Assembly: GCF_900458895.1 (NCBI RefSeq)
Contig: NZ_LR962863.1
Span: 1,488,001-1,552,000 of the forward strand
From: Staphylococcus schleiferi
GTDB lineage: Bacteria > Bacillota > Bacilli > Staphylococcales > Staphylococcaceae
Direction: 5' to 3'
DNA length: 64,000 bases
Shown here piece by piece: positions 1 through 6,637 of the stretch. Made by a program: the position numbers and the translations under genes. The stretch's first letter is position 1; every line of letters begins with the position of its first letter. The notes under the pieces were generated by a model that saw only the letters and a list, made by a program, of their open reading frames with translations, was not told the origin of the DNA and ran no database searches.

Positions 1-649
1 CTACGATTCAGTAAATCTCAAAACGGAAAGACAGTTCAAGTTGTAGACGGTAATTATTCAACCGGCGGCGATACTACAATCGAGGCTGGATATGGTAGTT
101 TTAACACTATATCTAAAAGAGATGGAAATAAATATGTAAGGATTATAAGTGATGACGGCTTTCTCGTCGGACGTGATAACGCAGGGAATCGTATAGCATC
201 AAAAATTTATCTATAATAGAACCTATTCGGGGTCACCAAATTTACACATTACAGGTGAAGGGACTTTAGGTCGTTCAACGTCGGCTATGAAATATAAAGC
301 ACTAATTGAAAAACAGTTTGATGACAGTAAAAGACAATTGGAACACTCTCAACACATTTTAGACTTAGATGTAAAATCATGGTTTGATAAACATGAAGTG
401 GAAAATTATGCTAAAGAAATTGTCGAGGGAGAAAAATTAGACGAAGATAAATACAAAATATCACGACACGTTGGTTTAATTGCTGAGGACTTAGCAGAGG
501 CAGGTTTAATCGAACATGTTGTGTATGGTTCTGATGGAGAAATTGAAGGTATCGAATACGATAGACTGTGGATACATTTGTTGCCAGTCATTAAAGAGTT
601 AAAAAACAGAATTAAAGTATTGGAGGAAAAACAAAATGAATCAAAATAA
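1..649 (+). pseudogene. Phage tail-fibre/baseplate protein 3' end with S74 chaperone domain, frameshifted
   Basis: The gene enters from the left edge. Frame 1 is open from base 1 and hits TAA at 214-216 just after the residues RIASKIYL. The homologous continuation is in the next frame from about 212 (YNRTYSGSPNLHITGEG) to the stop at 647-649. The C-terminal part reads like an intramolecular-chaperone (peptidase S74, endosialidase-type) domain: a Ser/Lys self-cleavage region (GRSTSAMKYK), then GLIAEDLAEAGL, then YDRLWIHLLPVIKELK and a coiled-coil tail. That domain trimerises fibres and then cleaves itself off. One extra base near 212-217 accounts for the shift. An ATG at 287 could start a separate chaperone-only protein, but without its fibre this would have no known use. 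Confidence 0.7.
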
Positions 650-786
650 TCAAGGGTTGCAAGCAGACCCCTCATCTCGTGATCAATAATTTGACGCAGG
701 AAGTAGCAAGGCTTTCACAAGAAAACGCAATGTTAAAAGCAATTATTCAAGAACAAAATAACGATAGTAAAACGTCTGACGAATAA
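636..786 (+). pseudogene. Small phage coiled-coil protein, frameshifted
   Basis: The ATG at 636 overlaps the end of the tail-fibre gene and starts MNQNNQGLQADP, ending at TAA 687-689. The next frame continues as a short leucine-heptad helix (INNLTQEVARLSQENAMLKA) to TAA 784-786. Spliced with one base removed near 672-680, the product is 49 residues. Staphylococcal phages often carry a small protein of this kind between the tail fibre and holin genes. That reconstruction is my inference and no function is known to me. Confidence 0.5.
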
Positions 787-832
787 ACGTTAGGCGTTTT
801 TATTATAAATAAAAAAATTAGGAGGAATTATC

Positions 833-1108
833 ATGGAACAAATTACAGAATTTTATTTAGTTGAGGTTAATGAAAGAGGAGAAGAAAGTTGTTTAATGCA
901 AAACTATTCAAACAGTTTTGTACGTGGTGCGTCACCAAATAGCGCATACAAATTTAAAGATGAGGAACAGGTTAAAAAAGTATGTAGTATGCAAAACATG
1001 CTTGCAACAATCTTTAACAACGGTACTAAAACGTACTATGTAAAGCAAGACATTACACGTAACAGTTTTGATGAAAAAGGCGAACCATATACAGCTAAAA
1101 AAGAGTAG
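833..1108 (+). CDS. Phage protein of unknown function between tail and lysis genes
   Basis: The gene codes for 91 residues with an ideal ribosome site (taggaggaattatc) before the ATG. The product is soluble and charged, without signal or membrane segments. It begins MEQITEFYLVEV. Proteins of this size and start occur in the same place in staphylococcal siphophages, usually filed as domain-of-unknown-function proteins (DUF1366-like, from memory). It is intact, unlike the genes on both sides, and lies 5 bases before the next gene, so the two are probably co-translated. Function unknown. Confidence 0.7.
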   Translation: MEQITEFYLVEVNERGEESCLMQNYSNSFVRGASPNSAYKFKDEEQVKKVCSMQNMLATIFNNGTKTYYVKQDITRNSFDEKGEPYTAKKE

Positions 1109-1113
1109 GTGGC

Positions 1114-1416
1114 ATGATGTTTGGTTTTATCAAACGACGGGAGCATGAATGGCGCATTTTGCGCTTGGAAGAAAATGATAAAGATATGTTTAAAAAACTA
1201 GATAACATTGAACATAGTCTTCGAACGCAAGAAAAAGTTTACGATAAGCTTGATAGAACTTTTGAAGAATTAAAACGCGATAGATTGAAAGATGAGCAGA
1301 ATAAGAAAGAAAACGCCAAAAACATTAAAGATTTGAAAATGTGGATGCTGGGTGTTATAGGCACGATTGCAAGTACGATCGTTATTGCTATCCTGCGTAC
1401 ATTTTTTGGCATTTAA
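1114..1416 (+). CDS. Phage membrane-anchored coiled-coil protein (DUF2951-like)
   Basis: The gene codes for 100 residues. Residues about 5-75 are strongly charged heptad-like helix (EEND..LDNIEHSL..YDKLDRTFEELKRDR), followed by one C-terminal membrane segment (WMLGVIGTIASTIVIAIL) and a very short tail. This tail-anchored layout matches the DUF2951 family of staphylococcal phages as I remember it; haemolysin XhlA of Bacillus phages has a similar design and helps cell lysis. Its place just ahead of the holin supports a lysis-accessory role, which is inference. Two tandem ATGs (1114, 1117) are possible starts. Confidence 0.7.
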   Translation: MMFGFIKRREHEWRILRLEENDKDMFKKLDNIEHSLRTQEKVYDKLDRTFEELKRDRLKDEQNKKENAKNIKDLKMWMLGVIGTIASTIVIAILRTFFGI

Positions 1417-1430
1417 AGGAGGTGATTGTT

Positions 1431-1487
1431 ATGAAATTTGCGTACAGTTTTTGGAGCTGTTTTTGGTTTGGTAAATGCAAACGATAA
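1431..1487 (+). CDS. 18-residue phage peptide with a near-perfect Shine-Dalgarno
   Basis: The reading frame MKFAYSFWSCFWFGKCKR lies directly behind aaaggaggtgattgtt, about as complementary to the 16S tail as a ribosome site gets. The peptide is short, aromatic and basic, with two cysteines. It sits between the DUF2951-like gene and a terminator, ahead of the holin. Strong translation signals argue that it is expressed, or that it couples translation. I do not recognise a function. Confidence 0.5.
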   Translation: MKFAYSFWSCFWFGKCKR

Positions 1488-1500
1488 TTAAAAAGCGTTT

Positions 1501-1530
1501 AAGTCGGCACTTATGTGTCGGCTTTTTATT
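1501..1530 (+). terminator. Hairpin terminator before the holin gene
   Basis: Stem aagtcggcac (1501-1510) pairs with gtgtcggctt (1515-1524) across a 4-base loop with two G-T pairs, followed by a T-rich run. It would separate the upstream late genes from the holin, or attenuate read-through. Confidence 0.6.
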
Positions 1531-1552
1531 TTGCTAAAAAGGAGCAAATGAT

Positions 1553-1952
1553 ATGAAAATTAATTGGACAAATAGACTTAAAAATGGAGCGACTCTATCA
1601 GCTTTGATAGGGACGCTTTTTTTTATTGGTAAAACAAGTAACTGAAATTTTTGGTATAGACATTTCCAACCAATTACAAATGGCTAGTGGCATTGTAGGG
1701 ACGATTCTAACGCTATTAGCAGGTTTAGGCATAATTACCAATCCAAACACAAAAGGCGTGTCTGACGCTGGCATAGACATGCAATTGAGCAAGCCGCGTG
1801 ACCAAGATACACACCCAGTCTCTTTTGAAGAAGATAGCAATAGTAAAACCCCGAAATTTTACGATACATCACAACATTTTACAGACGACAGCACAGACGT
1901 TGTCTTTGATGTTAACCAGTATGAGGCAAACGAAAGAGAAAGAGGGTTATAA
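1553..1952 (+). pseudogene. Phage holin, frameshifted in a T8 tract
   Basis: The ATG at 1553 follows aaaaaggagcaaatgat and starts MKINWTNRLKNGATLSAL, the typical start of a phage_holin_1-type holin. The frame runs into TGA at 1643-1645. Dropping one T from the run of eight at 1617-1624 restores ...IGTLFLLVKQVTEIFG..., with two membrane segments (about residues 15-32 and 44-62) and an acidic tail ending NERERGL at 1950-1952, 132 residues in all. Holins permeabilise the membrane so that the endolysin can reach the wall. The gene ends one base before the endolysin start. As read here the product loses its second membrane segment and is unlikely to work. Confidence 0.8.
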
Positions 1953-1953
1953 C

Positions 1954-3412
1954 ATGGTTGCTAATCTTTCTAAAAAAGAATTCCTATCTTTTTTAAATTC
2001 GACTGAAGGCAAACAGTTCAACGAAGATGGGGTTTTTGGCTTTCAATGCTTCGATTATGCGAACACCGGGTGGAAAAAGCTTTTTAACCATATGCTAATG
2101 GGACAAGGTGCAAAAGATATACCATTTAACTCCATCAACAAAAACCACTTTAAAACAGAGGCGAAAATTTATTCAAACACGCCTGAATTTTTAGCAGAAC
2201 CCGGCGACATGGTGGTTTTTGGTTCGAATTATGGCGGTGGCTATGGTCACGTTGCGTGGGTCATTGAGGCGACACTAGATTACATTATTGTACTCGAACA
2301 AAACTGGTTAGGCGGTGGATGGACTGACAATATAGACTATCCTGGTTGGGGTTGGGAGAAAGTAACGCGTCGTAAGCATGCGTACGACTTTCCGATGTGG
2401 TTTATCCGACCTAATTTTAGACCAGAAGGCGTTCAAAAAACAGCGCAATCCGTTACTAATTCAAAAGAAAAAGCCGTTAAGCAACCGCAAAAGCAACCTA
2501 AAAAAATTGACTTACATCCGTGATGAGATAAAAGGTTACAACATGGATAAACGCGGTTATAAACCACGCGGTATCGTTCTACACAATGACGCAGGTAGTG
2601 CAGGGGCAACAGCAGAGGCGTATCACAACGGATTAGTTAATGCCGATTACAACCGTTTAGAAAGAGGCGTCGCACACGCATACATCAGCGGTAACACGGT
2701 GTATCAAGCTATACCAGAGGGCAAGGTGACGTGGCATGTAGCTAATCGTGCAGGTAACCACGACTATTATGGTATCGAGATATGTCAATCTGTTGGTGCA
2801 ACCGATAAACAATTTTTGGCAAACGAGCAATCAGCTTTCCAAGAATCGGCACGAATGCTAAAAAAATGGGGATTGCCTGCCAACCGTAATACAGTACGTT
2901 TGCATGTTGAGTTTTACAATACAGCTTGTCCACACCGTAGCATGTTATTACACACAGGTTATGATCCAACAACAAAAGGTATCGCGCCAGAGTCAATGCA
3001 ATTAAAATTGAAAGATTACTTTATTAAGCAAATACGCGCTTACATGGACGGTAAAGTACCAGTAGCCACTGTATCAAACAAAACGAGTGCTAGCAGTAAC
3101 ACAGTAAAACCAATTGCAGGTGCATGGCGAGTAAATAAATACGGTACTTACTATGTGAAAGAAAGCGCCACTTTTGTTTGTGGTAATGAACCGATTAAAG
3201 TTAGAACTGTTGGACCGTTTACCACTTGTCCAGTAGGCTATATGTTCCAGCCTGGTGGCTGGTGTGAGTATGACGAAGTGATGTTACAAGACGGTCATGT
3301 TTGGGTTGGTTATGACTGGCAGGGTCAACGTTACTACTTACCCATACGCAAATGGAATGGTGTAGCCCCACCGAACCAAGGTTTAGGCGATTTATGGGGA
3401 ACAATTAAATAG
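1954..3412 (+). pseudogene. Phage endolysin CHAP-amidase-SH3b, frameshifted in an A7 tract
   Basis: The ATG at 1954 opens a CHAP domain (catalytic Cys in GFQCFDYAN, His in [11 protein letters not shown]), residues about 1-150, then a Lys/Gln linker and a stop at 2521-2523. The next frame carries an Amidase_2 domain ([19 protein letters not shown], Cys in [10 protein letters not shown]) and a C-terminal SH3_5 wall-binding domain ([13 protein letters not shown] ... [14 protein letters not shown]), ending at 3412. Taking one A out of the run at 2500-2506 gives one continuous three-domain lysin of about 485 residues, the usual staphylococcal layout. As read, only the CHAP domain and linker would be made. 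An internal ATG at 2543 could in principle start an amidase-SH3 fragment. Confidence 0.85.
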
Positions 3413-3447
3413 AGTGTGTTATAATAATTTTTCCAATAGTAATAATT

Positions 3448-3478
3448 GAGGGTAGTCGTATTGCCTGCCCTCTTTTTT
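3448..3478 (+). terminator. Terminator after the endolysin
   Basis: Stem gagggtagtc / gcctgccctc with a 5-base loop, followed by tttttt. Its stem is nearly the same as the second hairpin at 3618-3642. Confidence 0.7.
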
Positions 3479-3519
3479 GTTTTAAGATAGTTGTGTAACT
3501 TAACATTAATATGTTACAG

Positions 3520-3649
3520 TATAAGCAGGGAGTGTTCTTGGGAGAAACTCTATCACATTATGTGAATACCTTTTAACTCTGGACAAGCAGATTATTCAAT
3601 AACTCTTTTAATTATAAGAGGGCGGTCATTGCGACTGCCCTCTTTTTTT
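3520..3649 (+). ncRNA. Candidate prophage small RNA between twin terminators
   Basis: A -10-like TATAAG at 3520-3525 follows an inverted repeat TAACAT-N4-ATGTTA (3501-3516). About 120 bases later there is a strong terminator, gagggcggtc/gactgccctc plus T7 (3618-3649). Between them no good gene is seen, only a 21-codon frame from ATG 3511 without a ribosome site. S. aureus prophages carry small RNAs downstream of the endolysin, so this is a reasonable candidate. The -35 is poor and no homology can be tested here. Confidence 0.35.
3618..3649 (+). terminator. Second, near-identical terminator
   Basis: A 10-bp stem gagggcggtc / gactgccctc, loop attgc, then T7. It ends whatever is transcribed from the 3.5-kb region. 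Confidence 0.8.
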
Positions 3650-3695
3650 ATGCTATAATACATATAAATTACCGGTAACCAATCCGGCTTTATTT

Positions 3696-3729
3696 ACCAC
3701 CACCTATACTAGTTAAGGGTGGTTATTTT
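3696..3729 (+). terminator. Weak terminator ahead of the Panacea gene
   Basis: ACCACC (3696-3701) pairs with GGTGGT (3718-3723), followed by tatttttg. It insulates the accessory gene pair from the lysis module. Confidence 0.5.
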
Positions 3730-3731
3730 TG

Positions 3732-3760
3732 TTTACAAAACTTTTATACAGGTATATTAT
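3732..3760 (+). promoter_or_regulatory. Promoter of the Panacea/PemK-like pair
   Basis: TTTACA (3732-3737), 17-base spacer, TATTAT (3755-3760), then a strong ribosome site aagaaggaggggaaaat before ATG 3797. This gives the pair its own promoter, independent of phage late transcription. Confidence 0.6.
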
Positions 3761-3796
3761 TAGTAATAAAGTCTTTTTTAAGAAGGAGGGGAAAAT

Positions 3797-4429
3797 ATGA
3801 CGTATAGTATTAATACGATTGCGAAATGGTTTGTAGAGAATAACATTACAAGCAGTGAAAACAGCTACGACGGGAATTTAACATTAAATAAACTTATTTA
3901 TTTTGCAGATGCGATGAATTACGCAATCAACAACAAACAATTAGTAGATGAAGTACCAGTAGGATTTGCTAACGGCCCGGTGTATCAAACTGTGTATATT
4001 GATCATAGATACCGTACTTTAGCATCAATCAATTCGGATGAGGCTGAAATTTCTGAAGAAACTTTAAAATTGCTTAGAATTGTTAAATTCGCATTCGGAT
4101 CATACAACCCTCAATATTTATCAGAATTAACACATGAACAAACTCCATGGAAAAATAAAGAGGAACTGTGTAAAAAAAATTTTATCAATCCGCAGCTTAG
4201 TTTTGAAGACTTAACTGATGATGAAAAATCTGATTTAATTGAAATATATAATATGTACGGAGATATGAATTTAGACAATTATGTGATTGACAGAATAGGA
4301 AACAATGTTTTTGTTTATGATATAAATACTAACCTAAATGAAGATGATTACATGGAACTACAGCAACTAAAAATTGAGAAAGATAGTATCTTTATTGAAA
4401 AAATTGGCGGAGAATTAGTGTATGCATAA
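3797..4429 (+). CDS. Panacea-domain protein, probable antitoxin
   Basis: The gene codes for 210 residues. The N-terminal half matches the Panacea (DUF4065, SocA/GepA-like) fold: helix TINTIAKWFVENN, then LTLNKLIYFADAMNYA, a basic/acidic linker and the signature GPVYQTVYIDHRY. Panacea domains are known antitoxins that pair with many unrelated toxins. The residues after about 135 are Asp/Asn rich and may be the toxin-binding part. The gene overlaps the next one by 8 bases (ATGCATAA), a usual antitoxin-toxin arrangement. Base composition is more AT-rich than the endolysin, which fits an added moron. The toxin pairing is inference; the domain call is fairly secure. Confidence 0.75.
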   Translation: MTYSINTIAKWFVENNITSSENSYDGNLTLNKLIYFADAMNYAINNKQLVDEVPVGFANGPVYQTVYIDHRYRTLASINSDEAEISEETLKLLRIVKFAFGSYNPQYLSELTHEQTPWKNKEELCKKNFINPQLSFEDLTDDEKSDLIEIYNMYGDMNLDNYVIDRIGNNVFVYDINTNLNEDDYMELQQLKIEKDSIFIEKIGGELVYA

Positions 4430-4883
4430 CGGTTCGGTATTTATAGCAAAAATAAAATTTAAAAGAGATAACAGCCCTAATATAAAACCCCGTCAATTTA
4501 TTGTTGTTAGTAGTGACAATGGATATTTATATTTTCTGGAGACTGAAAGCGTTATTAACAAAGTAAAATTCAACGTTTCAAATATTAAGCATTCAAGGTT
4601 GAAATATCATATTTTAACATCTGAAGAAAGTTGGAAATGCGGATTTAAAGTTAAAACAGCGGTGAATTGTTATGAATTGTTTTATTGTGAATATTTTTCG
4701 GAAATTTTGTCCTTAAAACACAGAGACCTACCTATTGATATTTTAAAAGATATACAAGAAAAAGTAAGGTTGGTTAAAGAAGCCGAATTAATTATTGAAG
4801 ATTGTAAAATAAGCAAACACGAATTGATACGTTTTAATCCAAAGTTGAGAAAAAAAACAGATATATTAACAATCGTTGTATAA
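4422..4883 (+). CDS. PemK/MazF-like protein, probable toxin partner
   Basis: The gene codes for 153 residues starting inside the end of the Panacea gene. The first strands (GSVFIAKIKFK..., then PRQFIVVSS) resemble the GD-V-F/RPA-VVLS opening of PemK/MazF-type RNases. A later segment, CGFKVKTAVNCYELFYC, sits where MazF proteins have G-x-K-D-S-x-V....Q-R. The helix at 107-128 (DILKDIQEKVRLVKEAELI) also fits the MazF C-terminal helix. The 25 extra C-terminal residues are basic. If real, it would be an endoribonuclease held off by the upstream protein. The similarity is weak and judged by eye; it could instead be a different SH3-like barrel toxin. Confidence 0.5.
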   Translation: MHNGSVFIAKIKFKRDNSPNIKPRQFIVVSSDNGYLYFLETESVINKVKFNVSNIKHSRLKYHILTSEESWKCGFKVKTAVNCYELFYCEYFSEILSLKHRDLPIDILKDIQEKVRLVKEAELIIEDCKISKHELIRFNPKLRKKTDILTIVV

Positions 4884-4961
4884 TTGAGTAACAGCATAGG
4901 CTGTCTATATTAAGGTCGCTGAAGAGATTCTAAACGTATTTTTAAGTAAATAGTCCTTACT

Positions 4962-4993
4962 AAATAACCGCATCCTAACTGATGCGGTTATTT
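4962..4993 (+). terminator. Strong terminator after the toxin-like gene
   Basis: A 12-bp stem aaataaccgcat / atgcggttattt with an 8-base loop and a T-rich end. Confidence 0.8.
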
Positions 4994-5003
4994 TATATTA
5001 TTC

Positions 5004-5030
5004 CCACACCCCATCGGTGTGGTATTTTTT
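5004..5030 (+). terminator. Second terminator
   Basis: CCACACC / GGTGTGG with a 5-base loop, then tattttttt. With the hairpin before it, this fully separates the toxin-like gene from the HTH gene. Confidence 0.75.
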
Positions 5031-5046
5031 TATGTCTAAAATTAAT

Positions 5047-5097
5047 TATGACAAATGTCATAAAAGCATTGACTTATGACGAATGTCATAGTATAAT
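5047..5097 (+). promoter_or_regulatory. Operator-promoter of the HTH gene
   Basis: TTGACT (5069-5074), exactly 17 bases, TATAAT (5092-5097): close to an ideal sigma-A promoter. Two copies of TATGAC-N4-GTCATA lie at 5047-5062 and 5075-5090, 28 bp apart centre to centre. The second fills almost the whole -35/-10 spacer. A bound dimer there would block RNA polymerase, so this is a tightly repressed promoter. The downstream HTH protein is the obvious candidate repressor. Confidence 0.75.
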
Positions 5098-5176
5098 ATA
5101 GACATAAGGTAATCAAAGGTATTAAAAGCAACATGAAATCTAGTACCTTACGTAAAAAAAGCGGAGGTAGCTTAAT

Positions 5177-5737
5177 ATGAGAGGAACAATTGAAAGACTA
5201 TTAAACAGCAACTTATCCAGCAACAGCATCGCGGTGCACACAGGTGTATCGCAAGCAGTTATCAGTAAATTACGTAATGGCAAGAAAGAGGTAGGCAACT
5301 TAACGCTTAACAGTGCTGAAAAATTATACAATTACCAAAAGGGGTTGGAAGTAATGGATAAAATCATCAAATTAGACAACAAAAATGATGTAGAATTAGT
5401 TGATAGCTTAGGTCAATTCTTCACAGAAATTGAGAACGATAATAACGGTCGTTACAATGTCGAATACGTTTTGTTGAATGAAGTGGAACATGACGGCAAC
5501 ACGTATTACGAAGTGGGAATATTTAGAACCGAAGAAATTCCGTTTGGCGAAAAGGTTACTCAAGATAATGTTGAATTGCTAGAAGATAAATGGCTCGAAG
5601 TAGATCAGTCGGGCGAGAATTATATCGAAAGCGTCTTTTTCGAAAATGAAGAAGATGCGAGAGAGTATATCAAATTAGTTCTGAAAGGTAACAAAAACTT
5701 TGCTGACGTTGCAAAAGCAGTCGGCTTGATTAAATAA
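5177..5737 (+). CDS. HTH regulator at the prophage right end
   Basis: The gene codes for 186 residues. Residues 1-55 form a small Cro/XRE-like helix-turn-helix (SNSIAVHTGVSQAVISKLRNG) followed by LTLNSAEKLYNYQKG, a unit common in staphylococcal phage regulators. The rest is an acidic alpha/beta domain (NVEYVLLNEVEHDGNTYYEVGIF ... FADVAKAVGLIK) that I do not recognise. It is the last gene before the lacE junction, with its own repressible promoter and terminator, so it is expressed as an independent unit in the lysogen. Probable roles are autorepressor, superinfection control or a conversion factor; none can be proved from sequence. Confidence 0.65.
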   Translation: MRGTIERLLNSNLSSNSIAVHTGVSQAVISKLRNGKKEVGNLTLNSAEKLYNYQKGLEVMDKIIKLDNKNDVELVDSLGQFFTEIENDNNGRYNVEYVLLNEVEHDGNTYYEVGIFRTEEIPFGEKVTQDNVELLEDKWLEVDQSGENYIESVFFENEEDAREYIKLVLKGNKNFADVAKAVGLIK

Positions 5738-5743
5738 TAGAGT

Positions 5744-5772
5744 AAAGAGGGGCAAACAGCCCCTCTTTTTTT
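5744..5772 (+). terminator. Terminator after the HTH gene
   Basis: GAGGGGC / GCCCCTC with loop AAACA, followed by seven T. It is the last phage feature before the chromosome junction. Confidence 0.8.
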
Positions 5773-5800
5773 ATGTATGGTTCGTAACCATAGCCACTTT
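5773..5800 (+). other. Prophage right attachment junction (attR) inside lacE
   Basis: Phage-type sequence ends with the terminator at 5772. LacE-homologous coding sequence begins at about 5793 (ATLLVPYLF..., aligned by memory to S. aureus LacE). The crossover core must lie in or next to this interval. The left junction is outside the window, so the core repeat cannot be read. Confidence 0.65.
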
Positions 5801-6608
5801 ACTCGTCCCTTATTTATTTATATTTCTTTGTAAATCAAAAGAATTAAAAGCTGTTGGTAAAGCATCTGTCGTTCCAACTACTTTTGCAGTAAACGAACCT
5901 TTACTCTTTGGTGCACCGATTATCTTAAATCCAGTATTTATGATTCCTTTTATCATTACGCCTATTATTAATTCATGGATTTTAAAATTCTTTGTTGAAC
6001 AATTAGGGATGAATGGTTTTATGCACTTACTTCCATGGCCTACACCAGCACCGATTGGTATATACATGGCTAGCAATTTTGCAATGCTTTCTCTTGTTTT
6101 AATAGCCGTATTATTGATAGTGGATTTTATTATTTGGTATCCATTTGTACGTGCATACGACAAAATCAAGCTTGATGAAGAACGCAGTACTGTAACTGCT
6201 GAATCAAGCAATGATTTAAAAGATACCTCTGATACAAAGACTGAACAAGAAAATGAATCTTCATATGACCAATCGACTCACAACTTTAGTGCCAATGTTT
6301 TAGTCGTCTGTGCAGGTGGCGGAACAAGTGGTATCCTAGCTAACGCACTTAACAAAACAACAAAAGAAAAAGGCGTTCAGTTAGAGGCAACCGCTCGTGC
6401 ATATGGTCAAGACATGGATTTGATTCGTGACATGGATGTTGTAATCCTTGCACCACAAATGGATTCAATGAAAGATGAAATGAAGAAAATAACAGATCAA
6501 TATGACGCACAACTAATGACTACAACTGGACGTGAATACATTGCGTTAACACGTGACGGAGATGCGGCATTAACAAAAATAGCTAACTTGATTCGTCAGA
6601 AAAATTAA
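5793..6608 (+). pseudogene. lacE: lacE 3' part, lactose PTS EIICB cut by the prophage
   Basis: The frame is open from before the junction. From 5793 it reads as the last transmembrane part of a lactose EIIC (KAVGKASVVPTTFAVNEPLL, then FGAPIILNPVFMIPFI), followed by the linker and the EIIB domain with its phospho-cysteine loop VLVVCAGGGTSGILANAL. About 270 residues remain of the usual 570. The first half, including most of the sugar channel, is missing and should lie beyond the left end of the prophage. ATG codons such as 5940 could start a fragment but not a transporter. lacG follows 29 bases later with its own ribosome site. EIICB-Lac imports and phosphorylates lactose, so this lysogen should lack that route unless the phage excises. 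Confidence 0.85.
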
Positions 6609-6637
6609 ACAAAAATAAACATAAAGGAGCGATTTAA

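Noticed and set aside
406..675. Minus-strand frame opposite the tail-fibre end
   Set aside because: It mirrors the S74-domain frame and has no family features.
2378..3412. Amidase-SH3 part of the endolysin as a separate gene
   Set aside because: The first 50 residues of that frame are out-of-frame reading of the CHAP part, and no ribosome site supports a start; one three-domain lysin with a frameshift explains it better.
3511..3576. 21-codon frame MLQYKQGVFLGE...
   Set aside because: No ribosome site and it overlaps the inverted repeat and -10-like box; an RNA is more likely.
5940..6608. Short gene starting at ATG 5940
   Set aside because: LacE homology continues upstream in frame to the phage junction, so this is only an internal Met of a cut gene.
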